A stretch of DNA of 64,000 nt from Acidimicrobiales bacterium (lineage in GTDB: Bacteria; Actinomycetota; Acidimicrobiia; Acidimicrobiales; JAVJTC01), in assembly GCA_040219085.1 (NCBI GenBank), contig JAVJTC010000034.1:62001-126000 (forward strand), in the 5' to 3' direction. Under the pieces are notes generated by a model. The model saw only the letters and a program-made list of their open reading frames with translations, searched no databases and was not told the origin of the DNA. Below are positions 32,879-40,339 of the stretch, one piece after another. Position numbers and translations under genes: made by a program. How positions within the stretch are numbered: position 1 is the first letter of the stretch; each line of letters starts with the position of its first letter.

Positions 32879-35584
32879 ATGACGGAGCGCTGGGTGTTCG
32901 GGTTCGAGGACCTCTCGGATGCCGAGGAGATCGTCGACGGGTGGGACGGGGTGAGAAGCCTCCTCGGAGGCAAGGGCGCCAACCTGGCTCTCATGTCGCG
33001 GATGGGTGTTCCCGTCCCTCCCGGGTTCACGGTGACGACCCGCGCATGTCTGGACTACCTGCGTGACGAGGCCATGCCCGACGGGCTCTGGGACGAGGTC
33101 GTCGAGGCCGTGCGGAGGCTGGAGAAGGAGTCGGGGCAGACCTTCGGCGGGGGTGACGATCCGCTGCTCGTATCGGTGCGGTCCGGTGCACGCATCTCCA
33201 TGCCCGGGATGATGGACACCGTCTTGAACGTCGGCCTCTCCGACGCGGCGGTCGAGCGTCTCGCCCATCACACCGGCGACCCGCGTTTCGCGTTCGACTC
33301 CTACCGCCGGCTCGTGCAGATGTTCGGGACCGTGGTCCTCGGCGTGCGCGACGAACCTTTTGAAGACGTACTCACCCAGAGGCGTGCCGACAAGGGGGTC
33401 GACTCGGACGCGGAACTCACGGTCGAGGACCTGCGGGAGATCGTCTCGGACTTCAAGGCGATCGTGGCCCGATGGTCCGGGACGACGTTCCCCGATGACC
33501 CCTTCGAGCAACTACGTATGGCGGTGGAGGCCGTCTTCGCCAGCTGGAACACGCCCCGGGCCATCGCGTACCGGTCCGCGTCGGGGATCGCTGACGATCT
33601 CGGCACGGCGGTGAACATCGTGAAGATGGTCTACGGCAACCTCGGTGCCGACTCGGCGACGGGCGTCGCCATGTCACGCAATGCCGCGACGGGCGCACCG
33701 GGCCTCGAGGGCGACTACCTCGTCAATGCGCAGGGTGAGGACGTCGTGGCGGGCACACGGCCCACACTTCCCCTGGATCAGCTGGCCACCGACATGCCCG
33801 AGGTCTACGGGGAGCTCGTCGAGATCGCGGGGCGACTCGAGAAGCACCACCGTGACATCCAGGACATGGAGTTCACCGTGGAGAGGGGCAAGCTGTGGCT
33901 CCTCCAGACCCGCAACGCCAAGCGGACCGCCCGTGCTGCGGTGCGCTCGGCCGTGGAGATGGTCGACGAGGGATTGATCGAGCCCACCGAGGCGCTGATG
34001 CGGGTCGCCCCTGATCACGTCGAGGCGTTCCTGCATCCCCAGCTCGCGCCATCCCCAGACGGCTCCCGCACCCCCTTCGCGACCGGGCTCAACGTCTCAC
34101 CGGGCGCTGCGGTCGGTCGGGCGGCTCTCGACGCCGATCTGGCGGCGCGGTGGGCCGCCGATGGCGAGAAGGTCGTCCTCGTGCGTCCCGAGACCAAGCC
34201 CGACGACGTGCACGGGATGCTCGCCGCGCAGGGGATCCTGACGGCGCGCGGAGGGCGTACCAGCCATGCCGCTCTCGTCGCCCGCCAGTTCGGGCGCCCC
34301 GCGGTGGTCGGAGCTCACGCCCTCGAGGTCGATCTGGGCGCGCGCGAGATCAGAGCCGGTGACACGGTGGTCGCCGAGGGCGACTGGCTGACGATCGACG
34401 GCACCACCGGTGAGGTCCACCTCGGAGCACTGGAGCTGATGGTCCCCGACCTCGCGGACGAGTGGCTGCGGCGTCTGCTGGAGTGGGCCGACGAGCATCG
34501 CCGCCTCGGTGTGAGGGCGAACGCCGACACCCCTGTCGACGCCGAACGGGCGCGCGCTTACGGCGCCGAGGGGATCGGGTTGTGCCGCACCGAGCACATG
34601 TTCTTCGACCCTGCCCGCCTCCCGATCGTGCAGCGGATGATCGTGACCGAGTCCGACCGGGAACGCAGCGACGCCATCTCTGCTCTCCTGCCGCACCAGC
34701 GCCGTGACTTCGCGGGCCTGTTCCGGGTGATGGACGGACTGCCGGTCATCATCCGTCTCATCGACCCGCCACTGCACGAGTTCCTGCCCGGGGCGGTGGA
34801 GCTCACCCGTCGCGTCCACGACATCCACGTGCGGCTCACCACGGCCGCTGACATGGACACGCTCGAGGAGCTCGCCGACGAGCTCGAGGAGGCCAGATTC
34901 ATGCTGCGCCGCGTTCACGAGCTCGGTGAGGCCAACCCGATGTTGGGCCTGCGCGGAGTGCGGCTGGGGCTGCTCATGCCCGAACTCGTCCGAATGCAGG
35001 TCCGGGCGATATTCGAGTCCGCTCTCGCCGTGGCCGGGGAGGGCGTCGAGGTCCACCCGAAGATCATGATCCCCCTCGTCGCCGATGCCGAGGAGCTGCG
35101 ACGGATGCGGACGATGCTCGAGGAGGTCGCCCACGACGTGCTGGAGATGGCCGACGTGGAGATCGACTACGCCTTCGGCACGATGATCGAGATCCCCCGG
35201 GCGGCGTTGACCGCCGCTGAGATAGCGCAGACGGCCGACTTCTTCTCGTTCGGCACGAATGATCTGACCCAGATGACCTTCGGTATCTCGCGTGACGACG
35301 CCGAAGGGGGCTTCCTGATGCGGTACGTGGAGGAAGGCGTCCTGGCCGAGAGTCCGTTCCACTCCCTCGACGAGGGTGGCGTGGGTCGTCTGATCGACAT
35401 CGCGGTCCGCGATGCCCGGGAGCTGAAACCCGATCTCGAAGTGGGTATCTGCGGGGAGCACGGCGGTGACCCGGCCTCGATCGGCCGCTTCGACCGCCTC
35501 GGCCTGGACTATGTGAGCTGTTCGCCCTTCCAGGTCCCGGTCGCCCGTCTCGCAGCAGCCCAGTCCGCCCTGGAGGACCCATGA
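32879..35584 (+). CDS. ppdK: Pyruvate, phosphate dikinase
   Basis: 901 residues, normal for the family. It interconverts pyruvate, ATP and phosphate with PEP, AMP and pyrophosphate. The ATP-grasp half starts LLGGKGANLALMSRMGVPVP and includes SVRSGARISMPGMMDTVLN and NAQGEDVVAGTRP. The swivelling phospho-histidine domain has LTARGGRTSHAALVARQFG, with Arg where GGMTSHAA has Met. The PEP-binding barrel has GIGLCRTEHMF, FSFGTNDLTQMTFG and the catalytic Cys in GICGEHGGDP. ATG 32879 has GGAGGG at good spacing; an upstream in-frame ATG at 32774 does not. The stop overlaps the following gene as ATGA. It supports gluconeogenic growth or PPi-based energy saving. Confidence 0.95.
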   Translation: MTERWVFGFEDLSDAEEIVDGWDGVRSLLGGKGANLALMSRMGVPVPPGFTVTTRACLDYLRDEAMPDGLWDEVVEAVRRLEKESGQTFGGGDDPLLVSVRSGARISMPGMMDTVLNVGLSDAAVERLAHHTGDPRFAFDSYRRLVQMFGTVVLGVRDEPFEDVLTQRRADKGVDSDAELTVEDLREIVSDFKAIVARWSGTTFPDDPFEQLRMAVEAVFASWNTPRAIAYRSASGIADDLGTAVNIVKMVYGNLGADSATGVAMSRNAATGAPGLEGDYLVNAQGEDVVAGTRPTLPLDQLATDMPEVYGELVEIAGRLEKHHRDIQDMEFTVERGKLWLLQTRNAKRTARAAVRSAVEMVDEGLIEPTEALMRVAPDHVEAFLHPQLAPSPDGSRTPFATGLNVSPGAAVGRAALDADLAARWAADGEKVVLVRPETKPDDVHGMLAAQGILTARGGRTSHAALVARQFGRPAVVGAHALEVDLGAREIRAGDTVVAEGDWLTIDGTTGEVHLGALELMVPDLADEWLRRLLEWADEHRRLGVRANADTPVDAERARAYGAEGIGLCRTEHMFFDPARLPIVQRMIVTESDRERSDAISALLPHQRRDFAGLFRVMDGLPVIIRLIDPPLHEFLPGAVELTRRVHDIHVRLTTAADMDTLEELADELEEARFMLRRVHELGEANPMLGLRGVRLGLLMPELVRMQVRAIFESALAVAGEGVEVHPKIMIPLVADAEELRRMRTMLEEVAHDVLEMADVEIDYAFGTMIEIPRAALTAAEIAQTADFFSFGTNDLTQMTFGISRDDAEGGFLMRYVEEGVLAESPFHSLDEGGVGRLIDIAVRDARELKPDLEVGICGEHGGDPASIGRFDRLGLDYVSCSPFQVPVARLAAAQSALEDP

Positions 35585-35985
35585 ACACCGCCGAAGCCAA
35601 GTCACTGGTCCGTTCGCTCATCGACGCCTTCAGGAGCCGTGAGCCCGCAGGGCGTCTCGCCGAGCTGCTCACGCCCGACTACGTGCAGCACGCTCCGGGC
35701 GGGGAGGTCACCAAGGGTGTGACGGCGATGGTCGCCGACGTCGTCGAGATGTTCTCGGCGTTCGCCGACTTCACGCCGACCATCGAACTGCAGGTGGCCG
35801 AGGGTGACCTCGTCGCCACCCGGGTCCGCTGGCGGGGCACCCACACCGGGGACTTCGGGCCGGTGGGGGCCACCGGTCGGTCGGTGGGCGTGACGGTGAC
35901 CCGTATCGACCGGATCGACCGGGGACGGGTCGCCGAGAGCTGGCTCGAGTACGACCCGAACTCGCTCGTCCGCCAGATCTCCTGA
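35581..35985 (+). CDS. Ester cyclase / SnoaL-like NTF2-fold protein
   Basis: 134 residues. SLIDAFRSREPAGRLAELLT, PDYVQHAPGG and the segment VATRVRWRGTHTGDFG are typical of the SnoaL-type polyketide-cyclase / 'ester cyclase' group, a small alpha+beta barrel. The catalytic-type Asp and His of the fold are plausible (DYVQH). The gene overlaps the ppdK stop as ATGA, so it is translated with the dikinase, although no metabolic link is obvious. It ends directly beside the convergent heliorhodopsin stop. Confidence 0.78.
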   Translation: MNTAEAKSLVRSLIDAFRSREPAGRLAELLTPDYVQHAPGGEVTKGVTAMVADVVEMFSAFADFTPTIELQVAEGDLVATRVRWRGTHTGDFGPVGATGRSVGVTVTRIDRIDRGRVAESWLEYDPNSLVRQIS

Positions 35986-36759
35986 TCAGTCCGCCAGGGT
36001 GCCGGCGAACACCTGCCAGGCGAGCGCACTCTTCGCGACGAGGCTGAGAACGAGGTAGACCTTCTCGCCGTAGAGGTAGTCGGCGAATCGGCCGCGCCCG
36101 CGGTACTGCAGCCACTGGTTCAACGCGAAGCAGTTGAACAGGATGAACAGTGACACGAAGATCCCGTAGACGAAGCCAGGTACGCCGTCGCCCTCGGTGG
36201 AGGAGACGACGATCGACACCGTGATGGCGATCCACGGGACCGCCCCGACCAGGCAACCGGCCACGAACGGCCACCAGTCGACGGGACCATCGCCGTCGTT
36301 CGTCCGCTCCATGAGCCAACCGAAGCCGATCATCGCCGCGTTGGCTCCGAAGAGGCCGATGAGCGCGTAGAGGTTGGTGATCCCCGGGAGCATCGCGATC
36401 AGCACGACCATGATCGAGGCGCTGATCGAGTACTCGACCCACCGCGCCGGGTTGATCGACCGTGCCAGATTCGCCTCGTACCACCCTCGGGCCGGCCCGG
36501 CTGTCACGAGGTGGTCCGCTGCTGCCAGGAACAGGAACGTGGCGATCGCTATCGCGAACGGCAGCCCGAAGAAGACCGCCTCGCTCCTCAGTTCGGTCCC
36601 CGGGGGGCCTTCCTGGACGAACGCGACCACGTCGATCGAGAACCCGTTGGCCAGCAGGAGGATGGCGACGCCCTGGAGGAGATGGACGAGGCCGACGCCG
36701 ACGTTCCACCGGCGGAGGTTCTCGAGACGGCGGGCGGGCGCTGACGATTCGGTGTCCAC
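35986..36759 (-). CDS. Heliorhodopsin
   Basis: 257 residues, seven hydrophobic helices. Helix 7 reads YLVLSLVAKSALAWQVFAGT with Lys243 as the retinal Schiff-base lysine; helix 3 reads RWVEYSISASIMVVLIAML with Glu109 as the counterion. His26 (GLVHLLQG) and His83 (AADHLV) match the two His residues near the retinal pocket of heliorhodopsin. RFADYLYGEKVY before helix 7 is another family hallmark. These clearly separate it from type-1 pumps. Heliorhodopsins sit inverted in the membrane, do not pump ions in studied bacterial cases and are thought to be slow photosensors; the partner is unknown. GTG 36759 is chosen because TAGGGT lies seven bases upstream; GTG 36792 is an alternative. No carotenoid cleavage gene is in the window. 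Confidence 0.93.
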   Translation of the reverse strand: MDTESSAPARRLENLRRWNVGVGLVHLLQGVAILLLANGFSIDVVAFVQEGPPGTELRSEAVFFGLPFAIAIATFLFLAAADHLVTAGPARGWYEANLARSINPARWVEYSISASIMVVLIAMLPGITNLYALIGLFGANAAMIGFGWLMERTNDGDGPVDWWPFVAGCLVGAVPWIAITVSIVVSSTEGDGVPGFVYGIFVSLFILFNCFALNQWLQYRGRGRFADYLYGEKVYLVLSLVAKSALAWQVFAGTLAD

Positions 36760-36766
36760 GGGACAG

Positions 36767-36772
36767 ACCCTA
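36767..36772 (-). promoter_or_regulatory. Candidate -10 box, leaderless heliorhodopsin gene
   Basis: TAGGGT on the minus strand ends seven bases before GTG 36759. It supports this start over the GTG at 36792, which would place the box inside the gene. Confidence 0.45.
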
Positions 36773-36817
36773 GCGATCGCGCCTCGCGACACGTGGTGGA
36801 CGGCCCACGATGATGCG

Positions 36818-36858
36818 GCCGGGTCGGCCCCTGGTGGAGGGGTGGGGGCCGACCCGGC
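36818..36858 (-). terminator. Strong stem-loop between the EamA transporter and heliorhodopsin genes
   Basis: GCCGGGTCGGCCCC (36818-36831) pairs perfectly with GGGGCCGACCCGGC (36845-36858), a 14-pair stem with a 13-base loop, 22 bases beyond the transporter stop. It isolates heliorhodopsin as its own transcription unit. No T-run. Confidence 0.7.
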
Positions 36859-36880
36859 GCGCGATCCGCCGCCCGGGATC

Positions 36881-37825
36881 TCAGCTGTGTGCGGCCTCGT
36901 CCCGAACCGGTGGCTCGGGTGCGCCTGACCGTCCGGTGCGATGGAGGGTGTGGGCCGCCAGCGCTCCGAGGACGATGGCGCCCCCGAGCGCCTGCCCCGC
37001 TGTGAGCGACTGGTCCAGGAACCACCAGGCGAGAACGGCTGCCGCGACCGGCATGAGTAGCTGGAACAGTCCCATCAGCACGAGGGGAACGCTGCGGTGC
37101 GAGTAGTTGATGAGCATGTGGCCCAGGCCGGGGATGAGTCCGACGGCGATGAGTCGCAGCCACTCCGTGCCATCAGTCGTGATCGGGTCCTGTCCGGCGA
37201 TGAGGACCGCCGGGGTCAGCGCGACGGCCCCCCAGAACATCATGCCGGTCATGAACGGCATGGTCTCGATCTCGGTGCGTGCCCGTTTGCCCAGGACGAA
37301 GTACGTCGCCCCGCCGAGGGTGCCTCCCATGGCGAGAAGGTCACCGCGGATGTCGGCGGTGCCGCCGGAGTCCGCTGACAGGACCATGAACGCGGCGCCG
37401 GCGATTGCGAGGAGCATCCATGCCAGATCCCGGCCGCCGACGCGCTCGCCGAAGAGGAAGCGGGCGGCGACCAGCAGCGGCAGGGGCTGCATCACGGTCA
37501 GGAGGCTGGCGTTGGCGACGCTCGTGACCTGAGTGGCGCTGAAGAACAGGGCGATGCCGAGACCGAAGGCCAGTCCGGGCCCGATCGTGAGCTTCAGCGC
37601 CCGCAGCGACGCGTCGCCGCGGAACAAAGTGAAGATGCCGAAGGCGGCGAAGGCGATCCATGCCCGCCAGGCGGCGACTGCAAGGCCCTCGAGTTCCGCC
37701 CCCGCGACCAGGACAGGACCGACGGCGAACAGGACCATGCCCACCGATGTAGCGACCAGGCCGCGCTGGAGTGAACTGTCGGAGGCCGCCGTGACGGTCT
37801 GCGTGTTCTGCGCGGTCGAGGTCAC
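36881..37825 (-). CDS. EamA/DMT-family membrane transporter
   Basis: 314 residues, about ten membrane helices in two EamA repeats (LVATSVGMVLFAVGPVLVAG first; LLAMGGTLGGATYFVLGKRA starting the second). DMT proteins of this size usually export amino acids, metabolites or drugs; the substrate is unknown. Start GTG 37825 is the first sensible start after the operator palindrome; GGAAGG is upstream but closely spaced, and a TAACAT box ends eight bases before the GTG. A TetR-family gene lies directly upstream in the same direction, with an exact palindrome between them, so the transporter is almost certainly the repressor's target and may respond to a toxic compound. Confidence 0.83.
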   Translation of the reverse strand: MTSTAQNTQTVTAASDSSLQRGLVATSVGMVLFAVGPVLVAGAELEGLAVAAWRAWIAFAAFGIFTLFRGDASLRALKLTIGPGLAFGLGIALFFSATQVTSVANASLLTVMQPLPLLVAARFLFGERVGGRDLAWMLLAIAGAAFMVLSADSGGTADIRGDLLAMGGTLGGATYFVLGKRARTEIETMPFMTGMMFWGAVALTPAVLIAGQDPITTDGTEWLRLIAVGLIPGLGHMLINYSHRSVPLVLMGLFQLLMPVAAAVLAWWFLDQSLTAGQALGGAIVLGALAAHTLHRTGRSGAPEPPVRDEAAHS

Positions 37826-37838
37826 TGCCTTCCATGTT

Positions 37839-37859
37839 ATCTGTCTTGTCAAGACAGAT
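37839..37859. promoter_or_regulatory. TetR-type operator palindrome
   Basis: ATCTGTCTTG and its exact reverse complement are separated by one base, a perfect 21-base operator-sized palindrome. It lies between the TetR gene's 3' end and the transporter start and overlaps the expected promoter region of the transporter gene. Binding would block the transporter promoter. Confidence 0.75.
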
Positions 37860-37887
37860 CTCGCGTCAAGACACGCACATGGTGGAT

Positions 37888-38511
37888 TCAGCCCCGGGGG
37901 ACGTCCTCGAAGCCGCGTCGCAGGAGCGCGAACATGGCGCGCACCTGGGTGGAGTACCGGCCCTGTCCGTCCATCTCGAGCCAGCGCCGACGGGCCGAGA
38001 GCATCGCGGCGACGGCGCACATTCCCACGAGACGGGCCTCTGAATCGTCGAACTTCCCCGAGTCGGCCCGTTGGGACACGAAGTCACCGATGACCGTCGC
38101 CCAGTCGTCGTGGATCCGCAGGTTCTCGGCTTCGAGGTTCTTGGAACTGTCGAGTACCCGCGACCGGGCGAGGAGTTGAGGTTCGAAGGCCGGGTCCTCG
38201 ACGATCTCGACACACGCCTCTTCGATCGCCTCCAGGAGCGGTTCGCGAGACGGTCTCCGGCCGAGCGCCGCTGCCAGCTTTGCGAGCCGCGAGTCCTGGT
38301 CGACGAACAAGACGTCGGACTTCTGTGGGAAGTAGCGGTTGAAGGTCCGCGTCGAGACATCGACGATGTCGCAGATCTCCTCGACGGTGGTCTCCTCGAA
38401 GCCCTTGTCGGCGAAGAGTTCCAGGGCCGTGGTGGCGAGCGCCTCGCGGGTCTCGCGCTTCTTGCGTTCGCGGCGGCCCTCCACCGTGGGGTCATCGATC
38501 GTGTCGGTCAC
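37888..38511 (-). CDS. TetR/AcrR-family transcriptional regulator
   Basis: 207 residues. The N-terminal HTH has the family pattern KKRETREALATTALELFADK then GFEETTVEEICDIVDVSTRT and FNRYFPQKSDVLF. The ligand domain (about 80-200) is helical, with LLEAIEEACVEIVEDPAFEP and no known specificity motif; the overall form resembles regulators of actinobacterial efflux genes. GTG 38511 start. It is transcribed towards the EamA gene across the perfect palindrome at 37839-37859. A weaker inverted repeat, TGTCG-GA-CGACA, sits at 38528-38539 upstream of its own start and could allow autoregulation. Confidence 0.88.
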   Translation of the reverse strand: MTDTIDDPTVEGRRERKKRETREALATTALELFADKGFEETTVEEICDIVDVSTRTFNRYFPQKSDVLFVDQDSRLAKLAAALGRRPSREPLLEAIEEACVEIVEDPAFEPQLLARSRVLDSSKNLEAENLRIHDDWATVIGDFVSQRADSGKFDDSEARLVGMCAVAAMLSARRRWLEMDGQGRYSTQVRAMFALLRRGFEDVPRG

Positions 38512-38527
38512 GGCGACACGCTATCGG

Positions 38528-38539
38528 TGTCGGACGACA
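38528..38539. promoter_or_regulatory. Possible second TetR half-site or autoregulatory repeat
   Basis: TGTCG-GA-CGACA is a perfect five-base inverted repeat 16 bases upstream of the TetR start. It shares the TGTC/GACA core with the 21-base palindrome but is much shorter, so the assignment is weak. Confidence 0.25.
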
Positions 38540-38626
38540 TCTGTCGGGATGGGACAAGTGTCGCAGGTCTCGCACGGGTGGCCTTGCGTCTGCCACGATC
38601 GGCGTGACGACGAAGGGAGCCCGACG

Positions 38627-39487
38627 ATGGCCGATGACGAGAACGCTGCAGACGAGAACGCTGCAGAGCGGGGTGAGGACGTCCGGATCGAGGCGGAGGC
38701 ATGGCAGGCGAAGGAGAAGGACCAGGTCGAACGTGTCCTGCGAGGTGAGTCCTCGAAAGGTGAGGTCATGGGCGAGCTCGTCGCCGAGGCCTTCACCGGG
38801 CAGGACGCGGACCGAATCCTCGGTGAGGCCGCCTTCAACGCGCCGTCGTCATCGATCCTCGACCAGCCCCTGCTCGTCGTCTTCCAACCCCCGAAGATGA
38901 TCGCGACGTCGGACACCTACACCTATTCACTGCCCGACGGAACGCAGTTGGCGGTGGGTGAGCAGACGAACCAGGGGCTCGGCCGCAAGCTCCTGCGGAT
39001 GACATCGAATCTCGACTCGCGACTGAAGACCATCGTGGAGGTCACCCAGGACGGGGCGAAGGTCTTCTCGATGGAGCGCAAGGGCGCGCTGGGGAAGAAC
39101 ACGATGGTGATCCGGGACTCAGAGGAGCGCGAGGTCGGCGAGGTGAAGCAGACGAAGCGCGACCGCAGAGCGCGGTTCGCGCTCGTCGCGGGCGGCGAGA
39201 CGTTGGCGACGGCCGACGTCGGGCGGCTCAGGCCCGGTCAGGGGTTCGACATCATCGATCCGGATGGCGACGTGGTCGCCTTCGTGCGCCGTCTCCACGA
39301 GGGGGCTTTCAAGAGCGTGACGCGCTGGGCGATGGACAGTCCCGACAACTACGTGCTGCGCATGGCGAAGCCGCTCGAAGATCCCCTACGCACCCTCGTG
39401 GTGGCGACGCCGATGTCGGTCGACTCGGCGGTCAACCAGGACGATGAAGGCCTCGACGTCGGCAAGGTGCTGCGACGTTTCCGCTGA
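38627..39487 (+). CDS. LURP-one/scramblase-like (tubby-like C2 beta-barrel) protein
   Basis: 286 residues from ATG 38627, preceded by GAAGGGAG. The N-terminal 75 residues are charged and low-complexity with a tandem DENAA repeat; the C-terminal 200 are beta-rich: LLVVFQPPKMIATSDTYTYS, then TIVEVTQDGAKVFSMERKGA, then FALVAGGETLATADVGRLR. This pattern fits the LOR/phospholipid-scramblase-related fold found in many actinobacteria; the molecular role is unknown, with membrane or lipid binding proposed for relatives. No signal peptide or membrane helix. A strong bidirectional terminator follows. Confidence 0.65.
   Translation: MADDENAADENAAERGEDVRIEAEAWQAKEKDQVERVLRGESSKGEVMGELVAEAFTGQDADRILGEAAFNAPSSSILDQPLLVVFQPPKMIATSDTYTYSLPDGTQLAVGEQTNQGLGRKLLRMTSNLDSRLKTIVEVTQDGAKVFSMERKGALGKNTMVIRDSEEREVGEVKQTKRDRRARFALVAGGETLATADVGRLRPGQGFDIIDPDGDVVAFVRRLHEGAFKSVTRWAMDSPDNYVLRMAKPLEDPLRTLVVATPMSVDSAVNQDDEGLDVGKVLRRFR
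38636..38665 (+). repeat. 15-bp tandem duplication
   Basis: GACGAGAACGCTGCA occurs twice head to tail and encodes DENAA twice near the N-terminus of the LURP-one-like protein. Perfect copies, in frame. Confidence 0.95.
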
Positions 39488-39502
39488 ACCTCGGCGGAAC
39501 GC

Positions 39503-39536
39503 GAGAGGGGCGGGGCCTGTGCAGGCCCCGCCCCTC
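39503..39536. terminator. Strong bidirectional terminator
   Basis: AGAGGGGCGGGGCCTG pairs with its exact complement CAGGCCCCGCCCCTCT across two bases, a 16-pair GC-rich stem placed between two convergent stops (39487 and 39560). It should end transcription from both sides. Confidence 0.85.
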
Positions 39537-39559
39537 TGCCGTTCAGTGAGTGCTCGTTC

Positions 39560-40207
39560 CTAGCCTGCGAAACCGATGCCCTCGCCGGCCACGTCCGCGC
39601 CCGGGGTGGGCTCCGCAGTGGGCGTCTCGGTCGGATCCGGGGTCGGTTCCTCGGTCGGTGTGGGAGTCGCAGTGGGCGTCTCCGTCGGCGTCTCGGTCGG
39701 TGTCGGCGTGGGCGTGGGCGTGGTCAGCTCACCCGGGCAGTCACCAATGGGGCCGAGCAGGTCACAGAGCAACTCGGGTGGCTCGCAGGGATCCCGGCGT
39801 CCGAAGTCGTCGCCCGACGGCCCGGCGAATTCGTTGTCACAACACGGGTCATAGAACGAGTCGCTTCCCGGGATGGGGCGCTTGGTCGGCGCGCAGCACT
39901 CGTTGAATCCGTCGCTCGATGCGCGCTCGGTCAAGCAGCACTCGTTGAAGCCGTTGGCGTTGAGGTCGGGCTCGTAGCAGCACTCGTTGAAGCCGTCGGA
40001 GCTGAAGTCCAGCACCGGACAGCACTCGTCCACGGGGTTCGACGTGACCCCTTCCGCCTGGGGATTGCAGATCGGAATTTCCTGCTGTGCGGTGGCGGAG
40101 CCACCGGCCAGCAGGGTGAGGGGGACCGCCAGTGCGACGATCAGCCCCAACGCGCTGATGATGCCGAGCGTGCGTCGGCCTGTCTCTGTCCGGGTGATAC
40201 GTGCCAT
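39560..40207 (-). CDS. Secreted Cys-rich protein with five vicinal CC pairs and a Thr/Pro-rich tail
   Basis: 215 residues; I recognise no family. A signal peptide (about 1-40, hydrophobic core LGIISALGLIVALAVPLTLL, end SATAQQ) is followed by a region with 14 cysteines. Five are adjacent pairs at 62-63, 76-77, 90-91, 104-105 and 122-123; the first four are exactly 14 residues apart in units such as SSDGFNECC and NANGFNECC. A further CC (YDPCCDN) and singles at 47, 141, 148 and 157 follow. Residues 163-202 are a TPTPTET-type linker as in cell-wall-spanning or glycosylated surface proteins; the end is GEGIGFAG with no sortase motif. AGGAGA precedes ATG 40207. Possible metal-binding or disulfide-ladder surface protein (inference). 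Confidence 0.75.
   Translation of the reverse strand: MARITRTETGRRTLGIISALGLIVALAVPLTLLAGGSATAQQEIPICNPQAEGVTSNPVDECCPVLDFSSDGFNECCYEPDLNANGFNECCLTERASSDGFNECCAPTKRPIPGSDSFYDPCCDNEFAGPSGDDFGRRDPCEPPELLCDLLGPIGDCPGELTTPTPTPTPTETPTETPTATPTPTEEPTPDPTETPTAEPTPGADVAGEGIGFAG
39894..40029 (-). repeat. 42-bp coding repeats (GFNECC units)
   Basis: The sequence CAGCACTCGTT (plus strand) recurs at 39894, 39936 and 39978, and as CAGCACTCGTC at 40020, an exact 42-base period. It corresponds to the 14-residue CC repeats of the Cys-rich protein. Copies differ outside the NECC core, so these are old, selected repeats rather than fresh slippage. Confidence 0.9.
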
Positions 40208-40339
40208 GTGTCTCCTGGTCCCTCTCTGTGGTGGCCGTGGCCACCCAACCTGTCAGCAGCGCGACACCGTAGTCCATGGAGCTTGCGCCCACCACGTATT
40301 CCGATGCTGACTGAACAGGGTCGTAGGTCCCCGATGGCC

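Noticed and set aside
39894-40029. Regular 42-bp repeats resembling a short CRISPR or minisatellite
   Set aside because: Repeats are imperfect, have no unique spacers and correspond exactly to the coding period of the CC-repeat protein.
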